A stretch of DNA of 64,000 nt from Chryseobacterium arthrosphaerae (GTDB taxonomy: Bacteria > Bacteroidota > Bacteroidia > Flavobacteriales > Weeksellaceae): NCBI RefSeq assembly GCF_001684965.1, contig NZ_MAYG01000001.1:496001-560000 (forward strand). Direction: 5' to 3'. Shown piece after piece: positions 52,265-60,986 of this stretch. A model generated the notes under the pieces. The model was not told the origin of the DNA, searched no databases, and saw only the letters and a program-made list of their open reading frames with translations. Made by a program: the position numbers and the translations under genes. The first letter of the stretch is position 1, and the number at the start of each line of letters is the position of its first letter.

Positions 52265-52642
52265 TTAAAGATTATTAACCACCCTTTTTATTCCATCCAG
52301 TATATTAGCAGTATTAAAATTAACCAGTAATCCAAGTTTTTTATCGGATAGCTTAAGATATGTATGTAACTGTTTGAAATGTATATCTTCAAGACCTTTT
52401 ACTGATTTAAGTTCTAGAATAACTTTATCTTCAACCAAAATATCAAGTCTGAAATTAAAATCGAATTTTTTACCATCATAGAAAACAGGAACTTCCATTT
52501 CTGATTTAACAGTCAATCCGTTTTCTTCAAGTTCGTAAATCAAAATTTTTTGATATATAATTTCAAGTAAGCCTGGTCCTAAATGATTATAGACATTGAA
52601 GATACATTTTCTTACGATATAAGAAATTTCATTTTCATTCAT
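52265..52642 (-). CDS. GxxExxY protein (PD-(D/E)XK nuclease fold)
   Basis: A 125-residue protein with the name-giving motif G24-LL-E27-II-Y30 in HLGPGLLEIIYQK. The nuclease-fold core follows: Asp67 in FRLDILVEDK, then Glu77 and Lys79 in VILELKSVKG, that is D-x9-E-x-K, and ends QLHTYLKLSDKKLGLLVNF. All catalytic positions are present, so it may be an active nuclease. GxxExxY genes are multicopy and of unknown function in many bacteria. Identical 32-bp repeats bracket it, and an inverted copy lies behind its stop. The gene has no operon partner. Confidence 0.92.
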   Translation of the reverse strand: MNENEISYIVRKCIFNVYNHLGPGLLEIIYQKILIYELEENGLTVKSEMEVPVFYDGKKFDFNFRLDILVEDKVILELKSVKGLEDIHFKQLHTYLKLSDKKLGLLVNFNTANILDGIKRVVNNL

Positions 52643-52732
52643 TTGTTTTTATTTTGATTAGAAATTCTATTTATTAGAGTTATCTCATACAGCTAAAATA
52701 TTTATTATCGTAAAACGTAAAGGATAAAGAAA

Positions 52733-52764
52733 AAATCTGCGTCATCTGCTATATCTGCGAGCGA
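52733..52764 (+). repeat. ATCTGCG repeat, right copy of a 32-bp direct repeat
   Basis: Identical over 32 bp to 52115-52146, located 91 nt upstream of the GxxExxY start codon. Confidence 0.9.
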
Positions 52765-52820
52765 AATATATAATATATAAAAACCGGTTCAATTTCTTAC
52801 AAGAAAATCACAAAGGTCAC

Positions 52821-53294
52821 TTAATATCTGATCCCTGTTTTTTTCAGAATAAAACTCAAAAGCCAGATCGGTCCCACCAGTAAAAACTGAAGATCCTTAA
52901 GGAATGAAGGCTTTTTCCCTTCAATCTTATGCCCTATGAACTGTAAAATCCATGTAATCACAAAAACAGCAAGATAAACCATCCATGACTGTTTTTCAAA
53001 ATAGATATTGGTAAGATAAATAAAATGTTCCGTAGCTGCTGTCAAAATGAGCATAATAATACTGATGCGTAATGATAATCTCAGATAAAACAGGGTAATA
53101 AGAACTACTGTAATGCTACTTACAATACTGATACAGCCGAAATAGGAAATGCATACGTGAGGGGACGGAATAAGGGAAATAAACCCCAGAATCGTCCAGA
53201 AAATCAAGGGTACACAAATCCAGTGGATCAACTTGTTGGTTGCGTTTCTATGGCTCTTGCTGTACTCTGCAAATAATAAATCAACCTTTCTCAT
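52821..53294 (-). CDS. Mpo1-like (DUF962) membrane protein
   Basis: A 157-residue inner-membrane protein from ATG 53294, with four to five helices. Family features are VDLLFAEYSKSHRNATNKLIHWICVP near the N-terminus and WILQFIGHKIEGKKPSFLKDLQFLLVGPIWLL near the C-terminus. The conserved His residues in SHxNxxNKxxH and in GHKxxEGKKP match the metal-binding positions of yeast Mpo1, a dioxygenase of 2-hydroxy fatty acid metabolism. A longer frame from 53342 adds 16 unconserved residues. It is divergent from the AraC gene. Confidence 0.9.
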   Translation of the reverse strand: MRKVDLLFAEYSKSHRNATNKLIHWICVPLIFWTILGFISLIPSPHVCISYFGCISIVSSITVVLITLFYLRLSLRISIIMLILTAATEHFIYLTNIYFEKQSWMVYLAVFVITWILQFIGHKIEGKKPSFLKDLQFLLVGPIWLLSFILKKTGIRY

Positions 53295-53355
53295 AGGAAC
53301 ATGAATTTGATAATCGCTAAAATAATAAAATTTTGCAATCACTCGTAAGATTGCT

Positions 53356-53363
53356 TACATTTG
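53356..53363 (+). promoter_or_regulatory. Promoter -7 element (TACATTTG), leaderless arrangement
   Basis: Exact TAnnTTTG ending 4 nt before the AraC start codon. A small palindrome GTAAG-att-gCTTAC (53346-53358) overlaps it and could be an autoregulatory site. Confidence 0.65.
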
Positions 53364-53367
53364 TGCT

Positions 53368-54213
53368 ATGTCTGCCCTGGAAAAGTTTGGCGTTGATATT
53401 TTTACGGAAAGGAATATTTTCGAAAGGATTGCCGTGGATAAACCCTTCCGTCCCGAAAATCCGGCTTTCATCTTCATTAAATCAGGTACAATAAAACTTC
53501 GTCAGCATTTCAGTGACCTGGAGGTTTCTGCCAATATGTTTATGGTGACGGATCCTCAGACCATTTATGAAGTAGTATCAGTGAGTGACGATTTCCAGTC
53601 AAGGATGGTTTCTTATAAAAGAGAATTTATCTCCGCTTTATCGCTGAAATTTAACCGCCTTATTACCTATCGTTATTTCAGGCAGCAGATGAACAAAGGG
53701 GTGCCTTTTCCGGAAAGTGAAATGGAAGTGGTATGGAAAAGTGTCAATTTTCTGAAATATATTCTGGATTCCGAGACCGAAATGCTTTATAAAAAAGAAA
53801 TGGTAGAGCATCTTTTCTCTGTATTCTGCTATCAGATGGCGGGGATCATATCCAAAGAAGATAACAATTCGATGAATCAGATGTCCAGACAGGAAGAGAT
53901 CGTATTTGTTTTTCTTACTGATCTTGCAGAATATCATCTTACAGAGAAGACCGTAGAATTTTATGCCGAGCGGCAGTCAATTACAACCAGACATCTTTCA
54001 TCAGTGGTAAAGGAGGTAACAGGAAAAACGGCGAGTCATATTATTGCTTTAATTGTCATCAATGAAGCAAAAGTACTTTTAAACTCGTCTAATAAACCGG
54101 TTTCTGAGATTTCGTCAATCCTTGGTTTTAGTGATCAATATGCATTTTCTCACTTTTTTAAAAAGCATCTGGAAGTAAGCCCGAGACAATACAGACATCA
54201 GTTCGAAAATTAA
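53368..54213 (+). CDS. AraC family transcriptional regulator
   Basis: A 281-residue regulator. The C-terminal AraC DNA-binding domain (from about residue 180) has HLSSVVKEVTGKTASHIIALIVINEAK as the first helix-turn-helix and VSEISSILGFSDQYAFSHFFKKHLEVSPRQYR as the second. The N-terminal part is a cupin-like sensor (FIFIKSGTIKLRQHFSDLEVSANMFMVTD). It lies 89 nt upstream of the tripartite efflux operon in the same direction and is the obvious candidate regulator. The inducer is unknown. Confidence 0.93.
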   Translation: MSALEKFGVDIFTERNIFERIAVDKPFRPENPAFIFIKSGTIKLRQHFSDLEVSANMFMVTDPQTIYEVVSVSDDFQSRMVSYKREFISALSLKFNRLITYRYFRQQMNKGVPFPESEMEVVWKSVNFLKYILDSETEMLYKKEMVEHLFSVFCYQMAGIISKEDNNSMNQMSRQEEIVFVFLTDLAEYHLTEKTVEFYAERQSITTRHLSSVVKEVTGKTASHIIALIVINEAKVLLNSSNKPVSEISSILGFSDQYAFSHFFKKHLEVSPRQYRHQFEN

Positions 54214-54251
54214 AATCTTACATTTGAACATCTTTTTCCAAAAATCAAACA

Positions 54252-54282
54252 TTTGATTGATTTTGTGGTTCACCTAACTTTG
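54252..54282 (+). promoter_or_regulatory. Promoter of the efflux operon
   Basis: TTTG at 54252-54255, 19-bp spacer, exact -7 element TAACTTTG at 54275-54282, ending 20 nt before ATG 54303. Confidence 0.75.
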
Positions 54283-54302
54283 CATCTGTAAAACAAGGTA
54301 AA

Positions 54303-55613
54303 ATGACAAAGAAAATAAAAACAGCACTATCAGTTTTGATAGCAGCTTTTCCTGCGCTGTTTTTTTCGCAACAGATCAAACAGATGACCGCAGGCGAGGT
54401 GGCCGAACTGGCCGTTCAGAATCATCAGCAGTTAAAGGTTTCCGCTCAGAATATTGATATCGCCAAACAGAATATCAATGTGGTAAAGCTCCAGAAACTA
54501 CCCACCATTACGGCTTCCACAAGCCAGTTCTATCTGGGGGATGCAGTAGCTATTGATAAAGATTTTTCAAATTCAACAAAGATTCCGATGCCTCATTACG
54601 GAAGTTCTTATGCCGTACAGGCCACTCAGCTGATCTTTAAGGGAGGATTGGTAAACAAATCTGTTGAAATGGCAGGACTTCGTGAGCAGCTTTCTGAACT
54701 GGATCTGGAGAAAAATAAACAGGATGTGAAATTTTTAGTAATTTCCAACTATCTGGATGTCTATAAGATCATCAACCAGGAAGAAGTGTTCCGGAACAAT
54801 AAAAAACTGGCTCAGGAGCGTCTGAAAAATATTCAGAAATTCTACCAGCAGGGAATGGTGACTAGAAACGAAGTGATTCGTGGAGAACTTGCTATCAAAA
54901 ACCTGGATCAGGGAATTCTTACCCTGGCAAACAATAAAAAAATCCTTAATTATAATTTAAGCATTGCCTTAGGCTTATCTGCGGATACTGAAATTATCCC
55001 TACAGAAAGTTTGGAGAATAAAGAAGCCGGGATTGGCATGGAATATTACACGGACCTTGCCCACGAAAGCAATCCTTTGCTGAAGTCGGCTAAAAAGAAT
55101 ATTGACGTAGCAGATAAGAATATTGAGATTATAAAAACCGATAATATGCCTACCGTAGCGGGATTTGGAGGATATACCTTACAAAGACCTGTAACGACAA
55201 GAAATCCTGTTCTGGATATGTATTCAGGCGGATGGCAGACAGGAGTTTCTCTTAGCTATAATATAGATAATCTGTATAGAACAAAGGAGAAAGTAAAAAT
55301 AGGTGAACTGCAGAAGGCCCAAGCCAATGATGCGATGATACTGGTACAGCAGAATGTAGATATGGGCGTAAATGCTGCCTATACAAAATATCAGGAAGCT
55401 ATTCAGCAGGCTGAAATCCTGAATGATTCCAAAAGACTGGCTGAAGAAAACTATAAGATTACTGAAGCTAAATACCTGAATCAACTGGCAGTACAGGCCG
55501 AGATGATAGATGCACAGAACCAGAAACTGCAGTCAGAATTGGATTATGCAAATGCTGAAATCAATGTTTTGTACCAATATTACAATCTTTTGAAATCTAC
55601 CGGAACTCTTTAA
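54303..55613 (+). CDS. TolC family outer membrane efflux protein
   Basis: A 436-residue outer-membrane factor of a tripartite efflux pump, with a signal peptide (cut after LFFSQ). Long alpha-helical repeats alternate with short strands: QNHQQLKVSAQNIDIAKQNI, RNEVIRGELAIKNLDQGIL in the first half and AEENYKITEAKYLNQLAVQ in the second. These match the two OEP domains of TolC. It is first gene of the operon with the membrane fusion protein (25 nt gap) and MFS pump. Confidence 0.92.
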   Translation: MTKKIKTALSVLIAAFPALFFSQQIKQMTAGEVAELAVQNHQQLKVSAQNIDIAKQNINVVKLQKLPTITASTSQFYLGDAVAIDKDFSNSTKIPMPHYGSSYAVQATQLIFKGGLVNKSVEMAGLREQLSELDLEKNKQDVKFLVISNYLDVYKIINQEEVFRNNKKLAQERLKNIQKFYQQGMVTRNEVIRGELAIKNLDQGILTLANNKKILNYNLSIALGLSADTEIIPTESLENKEAGIGMEYYTDLAHESNPLLKSAKKNIDVADKNIEIIKTDNMPTVAGFGGYTLQRPVTTRNPVLDMYSGGWQTGVSLSYNIDNLYRTKEKVKIGELQKAQANDAMILVQQNVDMGVNAAYTKYQEAIQQAEILNDSKRLAEENYKITEAKYLNQLAVQAEMIDAQNQKLQSELDYANAEINVLYQYYNLLKSTGTL

Positions 55614-55638
55614 TTTTTTAAAACTGAAAATCAACACA

Positions 55639-56757
55639 ATGGAAAACAAGGAACAAACTACTCAAAATACAGCTCCAACTCCTTCAAGACCTGGCGGAGA
55701 GGGAAACAAAAAGAAAAATAAAACCAATAAGGTCAGAGCAATCATTTCAAATATCATTGTTTTTCTGGTGATCGGGTTCGGGTTATTCTGGCTGATCCGT
55801 GAATATTTCCACATCGGAAACAAAACCTATACGGAAGCGGCACAGGTAGAGGAATTTATCAACCCCATCAATACCAGGGTTTCTGCTTATATCAAAGAAA
55901 TTAAATTTATTGAGCACCAAAGGGTAAAAAAAGGGGATACGCTGGTCATTCTGGATGAACGTGAGATCCTTACCCAGCTGGGACAGGCTGAAGCGGCTTA
56001 TCAGAATGCAATGGCACAGAAAACCGCTACAAGTTCTTCTGTGAATACCGTTTCAAACAATATCAATGTGATGCAGTCCAATATTGCAGGAGCCAAAGCC
56101 AGATTATGGAATGCAGAGCAGAATCTGAACCGTTACAAAAACCTTTTGGCTGCAGAAGCAGTGACAAGACAGCAGTATGATCAGGTAAAAACAGAATATG
56201 ATGCTCAAAAGGCAGCTTACGAAACCTTAGTGAATCAGAAACAATCTGCCAGCCTTTCTACTACAGAAGTAAAAAGCAGGTTAGGAATCAATGATGCGGA
56301 GATCAAAAGAACAAAATCTGCACTGGATATGGCAAGAATCAACCTTTCTTACACGGTGATCACCGCACCATATGACGGAGTGATGGGAAGAAGAACGATT
56401 TCTGAAGGACAGCTGATCCAGCCGGGACAACAGGTGGCAACTATTGTTCTGAATGGCCAGAAATGGGTAACTGCCAACTTCCTGGAAAGCCAGATGCCAA
56501 ACATTAAGGTAGGAGAAAAAATATCGATGACGGCTGATGCCTTAGGCGGACAAAAATTTGAAGGGGTGGTAACGGCTGTTTCTGCGGCTACAGGATCAAG
56601 ATACTCAAGTGTACCTACAGATAACTCTACCGGAAACTTCATTAAAGTACAGCAAAGAATCCCGGTAAGAATTGAGTTTACCGCTGCCAATAAAAAAGAA
56701 AATCTGGATAAGCTGAGTGCGGGAATGAATATGAACGTGAACATTAATAAAGACTAG
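55639..56757 (+). CDS. HlyD/EmrA family membrane fusion protein
   Basis: A 372-residue periplasmic adaptor with an N-terminal cytosolic stretch, one transmembrane helix (residues about 37-56, IISNIIVFLVIGFGLFWLI) and then the barrel-sandwich domains. It shows KKGDTLVILDEREILTQLGQAEAAYQNA, a coiled-coil hairpin (about 110-210) and INLSYTVITAPYDGVMGRRTISEGQLIQPGQQ, the typical second lipoyl half. The EmrA-like topology fits the MFS pump that follows. A low-complexity stretch starts at its TAG stop. Confidence 0.93.
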   Translation: MENKEQTTQNTAPTPSRPGGEGNKKKNKTNKVRAIISNIIVFLVIGFGLFWLIREYFHIGNKTYTEAAQVEEFINPINTRVSAYIKEIKFIEHQRVKKGDTLVILDEREILTQLGQAEAAYQNAMAQKTATSSSVNTVSNNINVMQSNIAGAKARLWNAEQNLNRYKNLLAAEAVTRQQYDQVKTEYDAQKAAYETLVNQKQSASLSTTEVKSRLGINDAEIKRTKSALDMARINLSYTVITAPYDGVMGRRTISEGQLIQPGQQVATIVLNGQKWVTANFLESQMPNIKVGEKISMTADALGGQKFEGVVTAVSAATGSRYSSVPTDNSTGNFIKVQQRIPVRIEFTAANKKENLDKLSAGMNMNVNINKD

Positions 56758-56834
56758 AAGATGGAAGATATCAGATTCCGGGTGCTATGCCGTGGAAATC
56801 TAAGTTGAAGCCGGAAGCCTGCCGTCTGATATCT
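56755..56834 (+). repeat. Low-complexity GGAAG stretch with inverted AGATATCAGA arms
   Basis: From the TAG stop the sequence runs in degenerate AAGATGGAAG/GCCGGAAG words. AGATATCAGA (56766-56775) and TCTGATATCT (56825-56834) are perfect 10-bp inverted arms. The hairpin lies inside the efflux operon, between the adaptor and pump genes. Confidence 0.65.
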
Positions 56835-56857
56835 GAAATCTATTATCTCAAACAATC

Positions 56858-58450
56858 ATGTACAATAAAGGATTATACAGCGACTGGGTACCCAAACCTG
56901 TACAGCTTCTGCTGATCGTATTGCTGCTTGCAGTAGTGATGCCGCTCGGTGGGGTGTATACGGGGAATATCAGCCATCTGGTGAGTGGTACCGGAGCAAT
57001 GACAGAATATTTTATGTGGGCGAATTATGCAACCACAATCGGGATGGGAGCCTGTATGCCTGTCGTGATCAGAATCAAGATGAGATTTAAAGTAAGAGAC
57101 AAAATGGTATTGCTGCTGGTATTACTTGGATTGATGAGCTATATCAATGCTACAACCTTACAGCCAATGATTTTCGTAGCTACTTCTTTGTTCATCGGGT
57201 TTATGAAAATGATGGTGACAATAGAGCTGTTTCTGCCACTGATGGTAATGATCGGAAACCGTGGAATGTTTTATGGCGTATTCTATACATTTGTATTGGT
57301 GATGAACCAGGTGGCTGTGTATTATGCTGCTGAATTTTCACTCCTTTACAACTGGCAGCAGTTCTACCTTTTTACTTCGGTCTTATGTTTTATACTCGCA
57401 TTGATACACTGGATTTTCATGCATAACAAATACTTTGCGCTGAAAGTTCCGTTACATTATATCGACTGGCTGAGTATCCTGCTTTTCATATCCACCTTTA
57501 TGTTCTCGGCTTATGTCTATTCATTCGGGAGACAGCAGGACTGGCTGAATTCAAGGAACATCATTAACGCAAGCATAGCGGCTTTTGTAAGTTTTGCTTT
57601 GCTCTCCATCCGTCAGCTGACTTTAAAGAGACCTTATCTTTCATTCAGAATATTTACCAAAAATAACGTACAGCATGGGTTGTTTATGCTGTTCTGGCTG
57701 GGAATGTTTCTGGGGACCGCCTCCATTCAGAATACTTTTGCAGTAGGAGTATTGGGATATGACCAGCTGACCAATGCCAGACTTAGTGTCCTGATGATCC
57801 CCGGGATTATTGTAGCCGGTATCATTGCCATTTTCTGGTTTAAAAAAGAAAAGCCGCTGAAAATGTATATTTTCTCAGGTTTTGCAGGAATGATGGGATA
57901 CGCAATCATCATGTACTTTTCCATGGTATTGGAATTCAGTTATGACAACTGGTACCTTCCCATGTTCTTAAAAGGTTACGGAATGTGTTCACTGTTTATT
58001 TCCGTATGGTTTTATACCCTGGATAAGCTTGAGATGGATGAAATGCTTGCTGCGATCGGGCTGGTGCTGGTTTGGAGAACTTTCCTTGCAGTAGGGATCT
58101 TTTCAACCTTGTATTCCTGGTTCCAGTACCGTTTTCAGGTGACAGCGATAGGTGACCTTGCGGTATATATGGATGGAATGACGGTAAGCCCTCAGAATGT
58201 TGCTGCCAATATGAAAGCCATTCAGCTTAATGCCATTATTATTGCCACTAAAAAAATATTCGGATATATTATTCTGGCTGGTTTTGGAGTATTGTTCTAT
58301 GTAGCCACTCATCACTTTGGTGCAAAACGGTTCCAGTATTTCAGATTTGTGAGAGTGCTTGGCGGTAAATCTGTGATTGCCAGAAGAAGACTCCGTGAAC
58401 GGAAAAAATTATTAGAAGAGATAAAAGACGCAGCCGGGCCTGCGGTTTAA
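56858..58450 (+). CDS. MFS efflux pump, EmrB/DHA2-like
   Basis: A 530-residue inner-membrane protein with 14 predicted helices, the number typical for DHA2 drug:H+ antiporters, and a basic C-terminal tail (VIARRRLRERKKLLEEIKD). Motifs are poorly conserved compared with E. coli EmrB, and the charged loop after helix 2 reads RIKMRFKVRDKM. The operon with TolC- and EmrA-like genes supports a role as pump of an Emr-type system. The cargo is unknown (drugs, organic acids or a secondary product). Confidence 0.88.
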   Translation: MYNKGLYSDWVPKPVQLLLIVLLLAVVMPLGGVYTGNISHLVSGTGAMTEYFMWANYATTIGMGACMPVVIRIKMRFKVRDKMVLLLVLLGLMSYINATTLQPMIFVATSLFIGFMKMMVTIELFLPLMVMIGNRGMFYGVFYTFVLVMNQVAVYYAAEFSLLYNWQQFYLFTSVLCFILALIHWIFMHNKYFALKVPLHYIDWLSILLFISTFMFSAYVYSFGRQQDWLNSRNIINASIAAFVSFALLSIRQLTLKRPYLSFRIFTKNNVQHGLFMLFWLGMFLGTASIQNTFAVGVLGYDQLTNARLSVLMIPGIIVAGIIAIFWFKKEKPLKMYIFSGFAGMMGYAIIMYFSMVLEFSYDNWYLPMFLKGYGMCSLFISVWFYTLDKLEMDEMLAAIGLVLVWRTFLAVGIFSTLYSWFQYRFQVTAIGDLAVYMDGMTVSPQNVAANMKAIQLNAIIIATKKIFGYIILAGFGVLFYVATHHFGAKRFQYFRFVRVLGGKSVIARRRLRERKKLLEEIKDAAGPAV

Positions 58451-58469
58451 AGATACCTTGTTTTTCACA

Positions 58470-58513
58470 GCAAGATCCTGGTCCTTTGTTGGGTTGGGAT
58501 CTTGCGTTTTTTA
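58470..58513 (+). terminator. Rho-independent terminator of the efflux operon
   Basis: GCAAGATCC and GGATCTTGC (9 bp) around a 17-nt loop, then GTTTTTT. Confidence 0.88.
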
Positions 58514-58775
58514 TGGGGAATGGAAACTGAAAAGTTAAAATATGAGATTTCTTACTGCGTCACACTGACAACAGTCAAAGTGTATAACTTTTATTATTTC
58601 AATGATGTTTTGATACCTTATCCGTTATCCCTTTTTAACGGTATGAGTATATCAATAACCTACAGTTTCATTTCTTACTTTTTTTTGAAAAGGTGAAAAA
58701 TTTCATCTTTTCTTATTTTTATCATTTCTAAATAAAAATTACTTTTGCTGAATTATAAAACTTTGATTAGAAAGA
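58514..58775. other. Upstream region of the IutA-like receptor
   Basis: Contains an inverted repeat GAAAAGGTGAAA (58687) / TTTCATCTTTTC (58703), 12 bp with one G-T pair, and the exact -7 element TACTTTTG at 58740-58747. There is no recognisable Fur box. A 64-codon frame overlapping the terminator at 58502 has no family features. Confidence 0.55.
58740..58747 (+). promoter_or_regulatory. Promoter -7 element of the receptor gene (TACTTTTG)
   Basis: Exact TAnnTTTG, 28 nt before ATG 58776. Confidence 0.6.
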
Positions 58776-60986
58776 ATGAAAAAGCACTATGCATTCATAG
58801 GTCTTTTGGCTTCGGGGTTCATGTTTTCCCAGAACGTTAAGGACAGTGTAGCCTCTAAAGGTATTGAGGATGTCGTAATTGTAGCTTCCAGAAAACCTAC
58901 AAAAATCTCTGAGATTCCAGGTACGGTTTGGGTAGTACAGAAAGAGAAAATCCAGGAACAGGCAAAAAACGGCGTTCCTATTAAAGAAATGCTTTCGATC
59001 CTGATTCCTGGTATGGATATCGGCCCTCAGGGAAGAACCAATTACGGACAGAATATGAGAGGACGTTCTGCTTTGGTGATGATTGACGGGGTGTCTCTGA
59101 ACAGTATCCGTGCGATCAGCCGTCAGCTGGATGCCATTGATCCTTTCAATATCGAAAGAATTGAAGTGCTTTCCGGAGCAAGCTCTATCTATGGTGGAAA
59201 TGCTACCGGGGGAATCATCAATATTATCACAAAAATACCTTCCAAAAAAGGAATCAGTGGTGAAACCGAAGTAGGAATACGTACTGGTTTTATGGGAAAA
59301 GATGATCATGATTTCCGTGCTGCACAATCTATTGCAGGAAAAGGAGAGAAGTTCTTCGGAAGGCTGGGAGTGGCTTACCAGCAGAATGGCGGCGCTTATG
59401 GAGCAGACCAGAAACAGCTTTTTACAGATATTACCCAGACAGACCTTCAGTATAACCAGTCGATAGACATTTTGGCTACCGGAGGCTATCAGTTTAATAA
59501 TAAACATAAAATAACAGCTTCACTTCAGTATTATAATTCTAAGTTCAATGGTGACAGAAGTTTATTTTTAGGTGAAAACCTGAGTGCTTTCACTACAAAA
59601 AATGCCTCTTTACTGGAAATGAGGGACGGTTTTTCTTCTGATAAAAATGTAGGAACGGAGCGTTATATGGGAACAGTAGCTTATACCGGAAACGGAATTC
59701 TTGGCGGGCAGGATCTTTATGTGCAGTTTGCCACCCGTGGAGAAAAGCTTGGTTTCTATCCGTTCCCTGGAAATCTGAAACTTGAAAAAGGAAGCATCGC
59801 TTATATGTCTTCATCACAGCAGGATACGTATTACTCAGGACTTAAAGCTTTATTGTCAAAATCATGGCGTGGGCTGAATGTGACGTACGGAGTAGACATA
59901 GACTTTGAAAAGTTTGAAGGAACTCAATCCGTATATGATATAGCCAAAACCATGTCAAGCGGAGGATTGACGAATGAAACGAAATACAGCTTAGGCAGAT
60001 ATCCTACCAACCATTCACAAAGTTATGCAGGATATGTGCAGGCGAAATATAACATCCTTCCTAAACTGCAGATCAACGGAGGAATCCGTTATCAGAATAT
60101 CAAGGTAAAAGTGGATGATTTTGTTGGTTCAGAACAGCAGACCCAGATTGCGGTAGGATACGGGAAGTCAGCATCTGCTATTCCTGGAGGGAAAAGTTCT
60201 TATAACGTGACTTTAGCCAATGCCGGATTACTATACAAATTCAATGAGCAGCATCAGGCCTGGGGAACATTTTCGCAGGGGGTAAGTCTGGCGGATCCTG
60301 CCAAATATTATGGGATAGGTACCTATAAGCTGAACGGAACCCACTGGGATGTGGTTTCAAGTATCAATGTAAAAGACCAGCCTCTGCAGGCGATCAAAAC
60401 CAACCAGTTTGAAGTAGGGTATCGTGTGAACAGAGGGGGATTCAGGGCTCAGGTGGCAGGGTTCTTAAGTACTTCTGATAAAACGGTTGCTGTAGACAGA
60501 AAAACATTCCAGATCCTGGTCAATGATCTGAAGCTTAGAAATATGGGAATTGAAGCTGAGGTTTCCTATTCATTAAGCAACGGAGTTTATTTCGGGGCAA
60601 GCGGGCTACTGATCAAATCTGAAGTAGACAGCAAAGGAGAATGGAAAAAGCAGGAGGTTTATAATGCTTCCCCTTCCAAACTGGTAACCTATATCGGGTA
60701 TAATGTTCAGAACTGGTCATTCAGATTCCAGTCACTGCAGAATTTCAAGCAGAAGGACGAGCTAAATAATGTTATTGAAGGCTATAATACTTCCGATCTG
60801 ATGATAGGATACCGTTTAAGCTGGGGGAAATTCAACCTGGGCATCCAGAATCTCTTTAATACGGATTATCAGACAATATGGAGCAAACGTTCCCAGATTT
60901 TATATTCTACTTACGGGTTACCTGAACTGTTCAGTTACAAAGGAAGAGGAAGAACATTTAATCTGTCTTATACTTTTGAGTTTTAG
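58776..60986 (+). CDS. TonB-dependent siderophore receptor, IutA-like
   Basis: A 736-residue outer-membrane receptor with signal peptide (cut after FMFSQ), plug domain (SRKPTKISEIPGTVWVVQKE to GNATGGIINIITK) and 22-strand barrel ending in Phe (LSYTFEF). Several stretches follow the aerobactin receptor IutA of Enterobacteria closely: ISRQLDAIDPFNIERIEV, FYPFPGN, SSSQQDTYYSG, GRYPTNHSQSYAGY, AIPGGKSSYN and YKGRGRTFNLSYTFEF. Its ligand is therefore likely a ferric hydroxamate/citrate-type siderophore. No siderophore synthesis or TonB genes are nearby, so it may take up a foreign siderophore. Confidence 0.92.
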   Translation: MKKHYAFIGLLASGFMFSQNVKDSVASKGIEDVVIVASRKPTKISEIPGTVWVVQKEKIQEQAKNGVPIKEMLSILIPGMDIGPQGRTNYGQNMRGRSALVMIDGVSLNSIRAISRQLDAIDPFNIERIEVLSGASSIYGGNATGGIINIITKIPSKKGISGETEVGIRTGFMGKDDHDFRAAQSIAGKGEKFFGRLGVAYQQNGGAYGADQKQLFTDITQTDLQYNQSIDILATGGYQFNNKHKITASLQYYNSKFNGDRSLFLGENLSAFTTKNASLLEMRDGFSSDKNVGTERYMGTVAYTGNGILGGQDLYVQFATRGEKLGFYPFPGNLKLEKGSIAYMSSSQQDTYYSGLKALLSKSWRGLNVTYGVDIDFEKFEGTQSVYDIAKTMSSGGLTNETKYSLGRYPTNHSQSYAGYVQAKYNILPKLQINGGIRYQNIKVKVDDFVGSEQQTQIAVGYGKSASAIPGGKSSYNVTLANAGLLYKFNEQHQAWGTFSQGVSLADPAKYYGIGTYKLNGTHWDVVSSINVKDQPLQAIKTNQFEVGYRVNRGGFRAQVAGFLSTSDKTVAVDRKTFQILVNDLKLRNMGIEAEVSYSLSNGVYFGASGLLIKSEVDSKGEWKKQEVYNASPSKLVTYIGYNVQNWSFRFQSLQNFKQKDELNNVIEGYNTSDLMIGYRLSWGKFNLGIQNLFNTDYQTIWSKRSQILYSTYGLPELFSYKGRGRTFNLSYTFEF

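Noticed and set aside
58502..58696. 64-codon frame behind the efflux operon
   Set aside because: Starts inside a strong terminator and has no recognisable domain or promoter.
58767..59507. 246-codon minus-strand frame opposite the receptor gene
   Set aside because: It mirrors the codons of the conserved plug domain and has no domain of its own.
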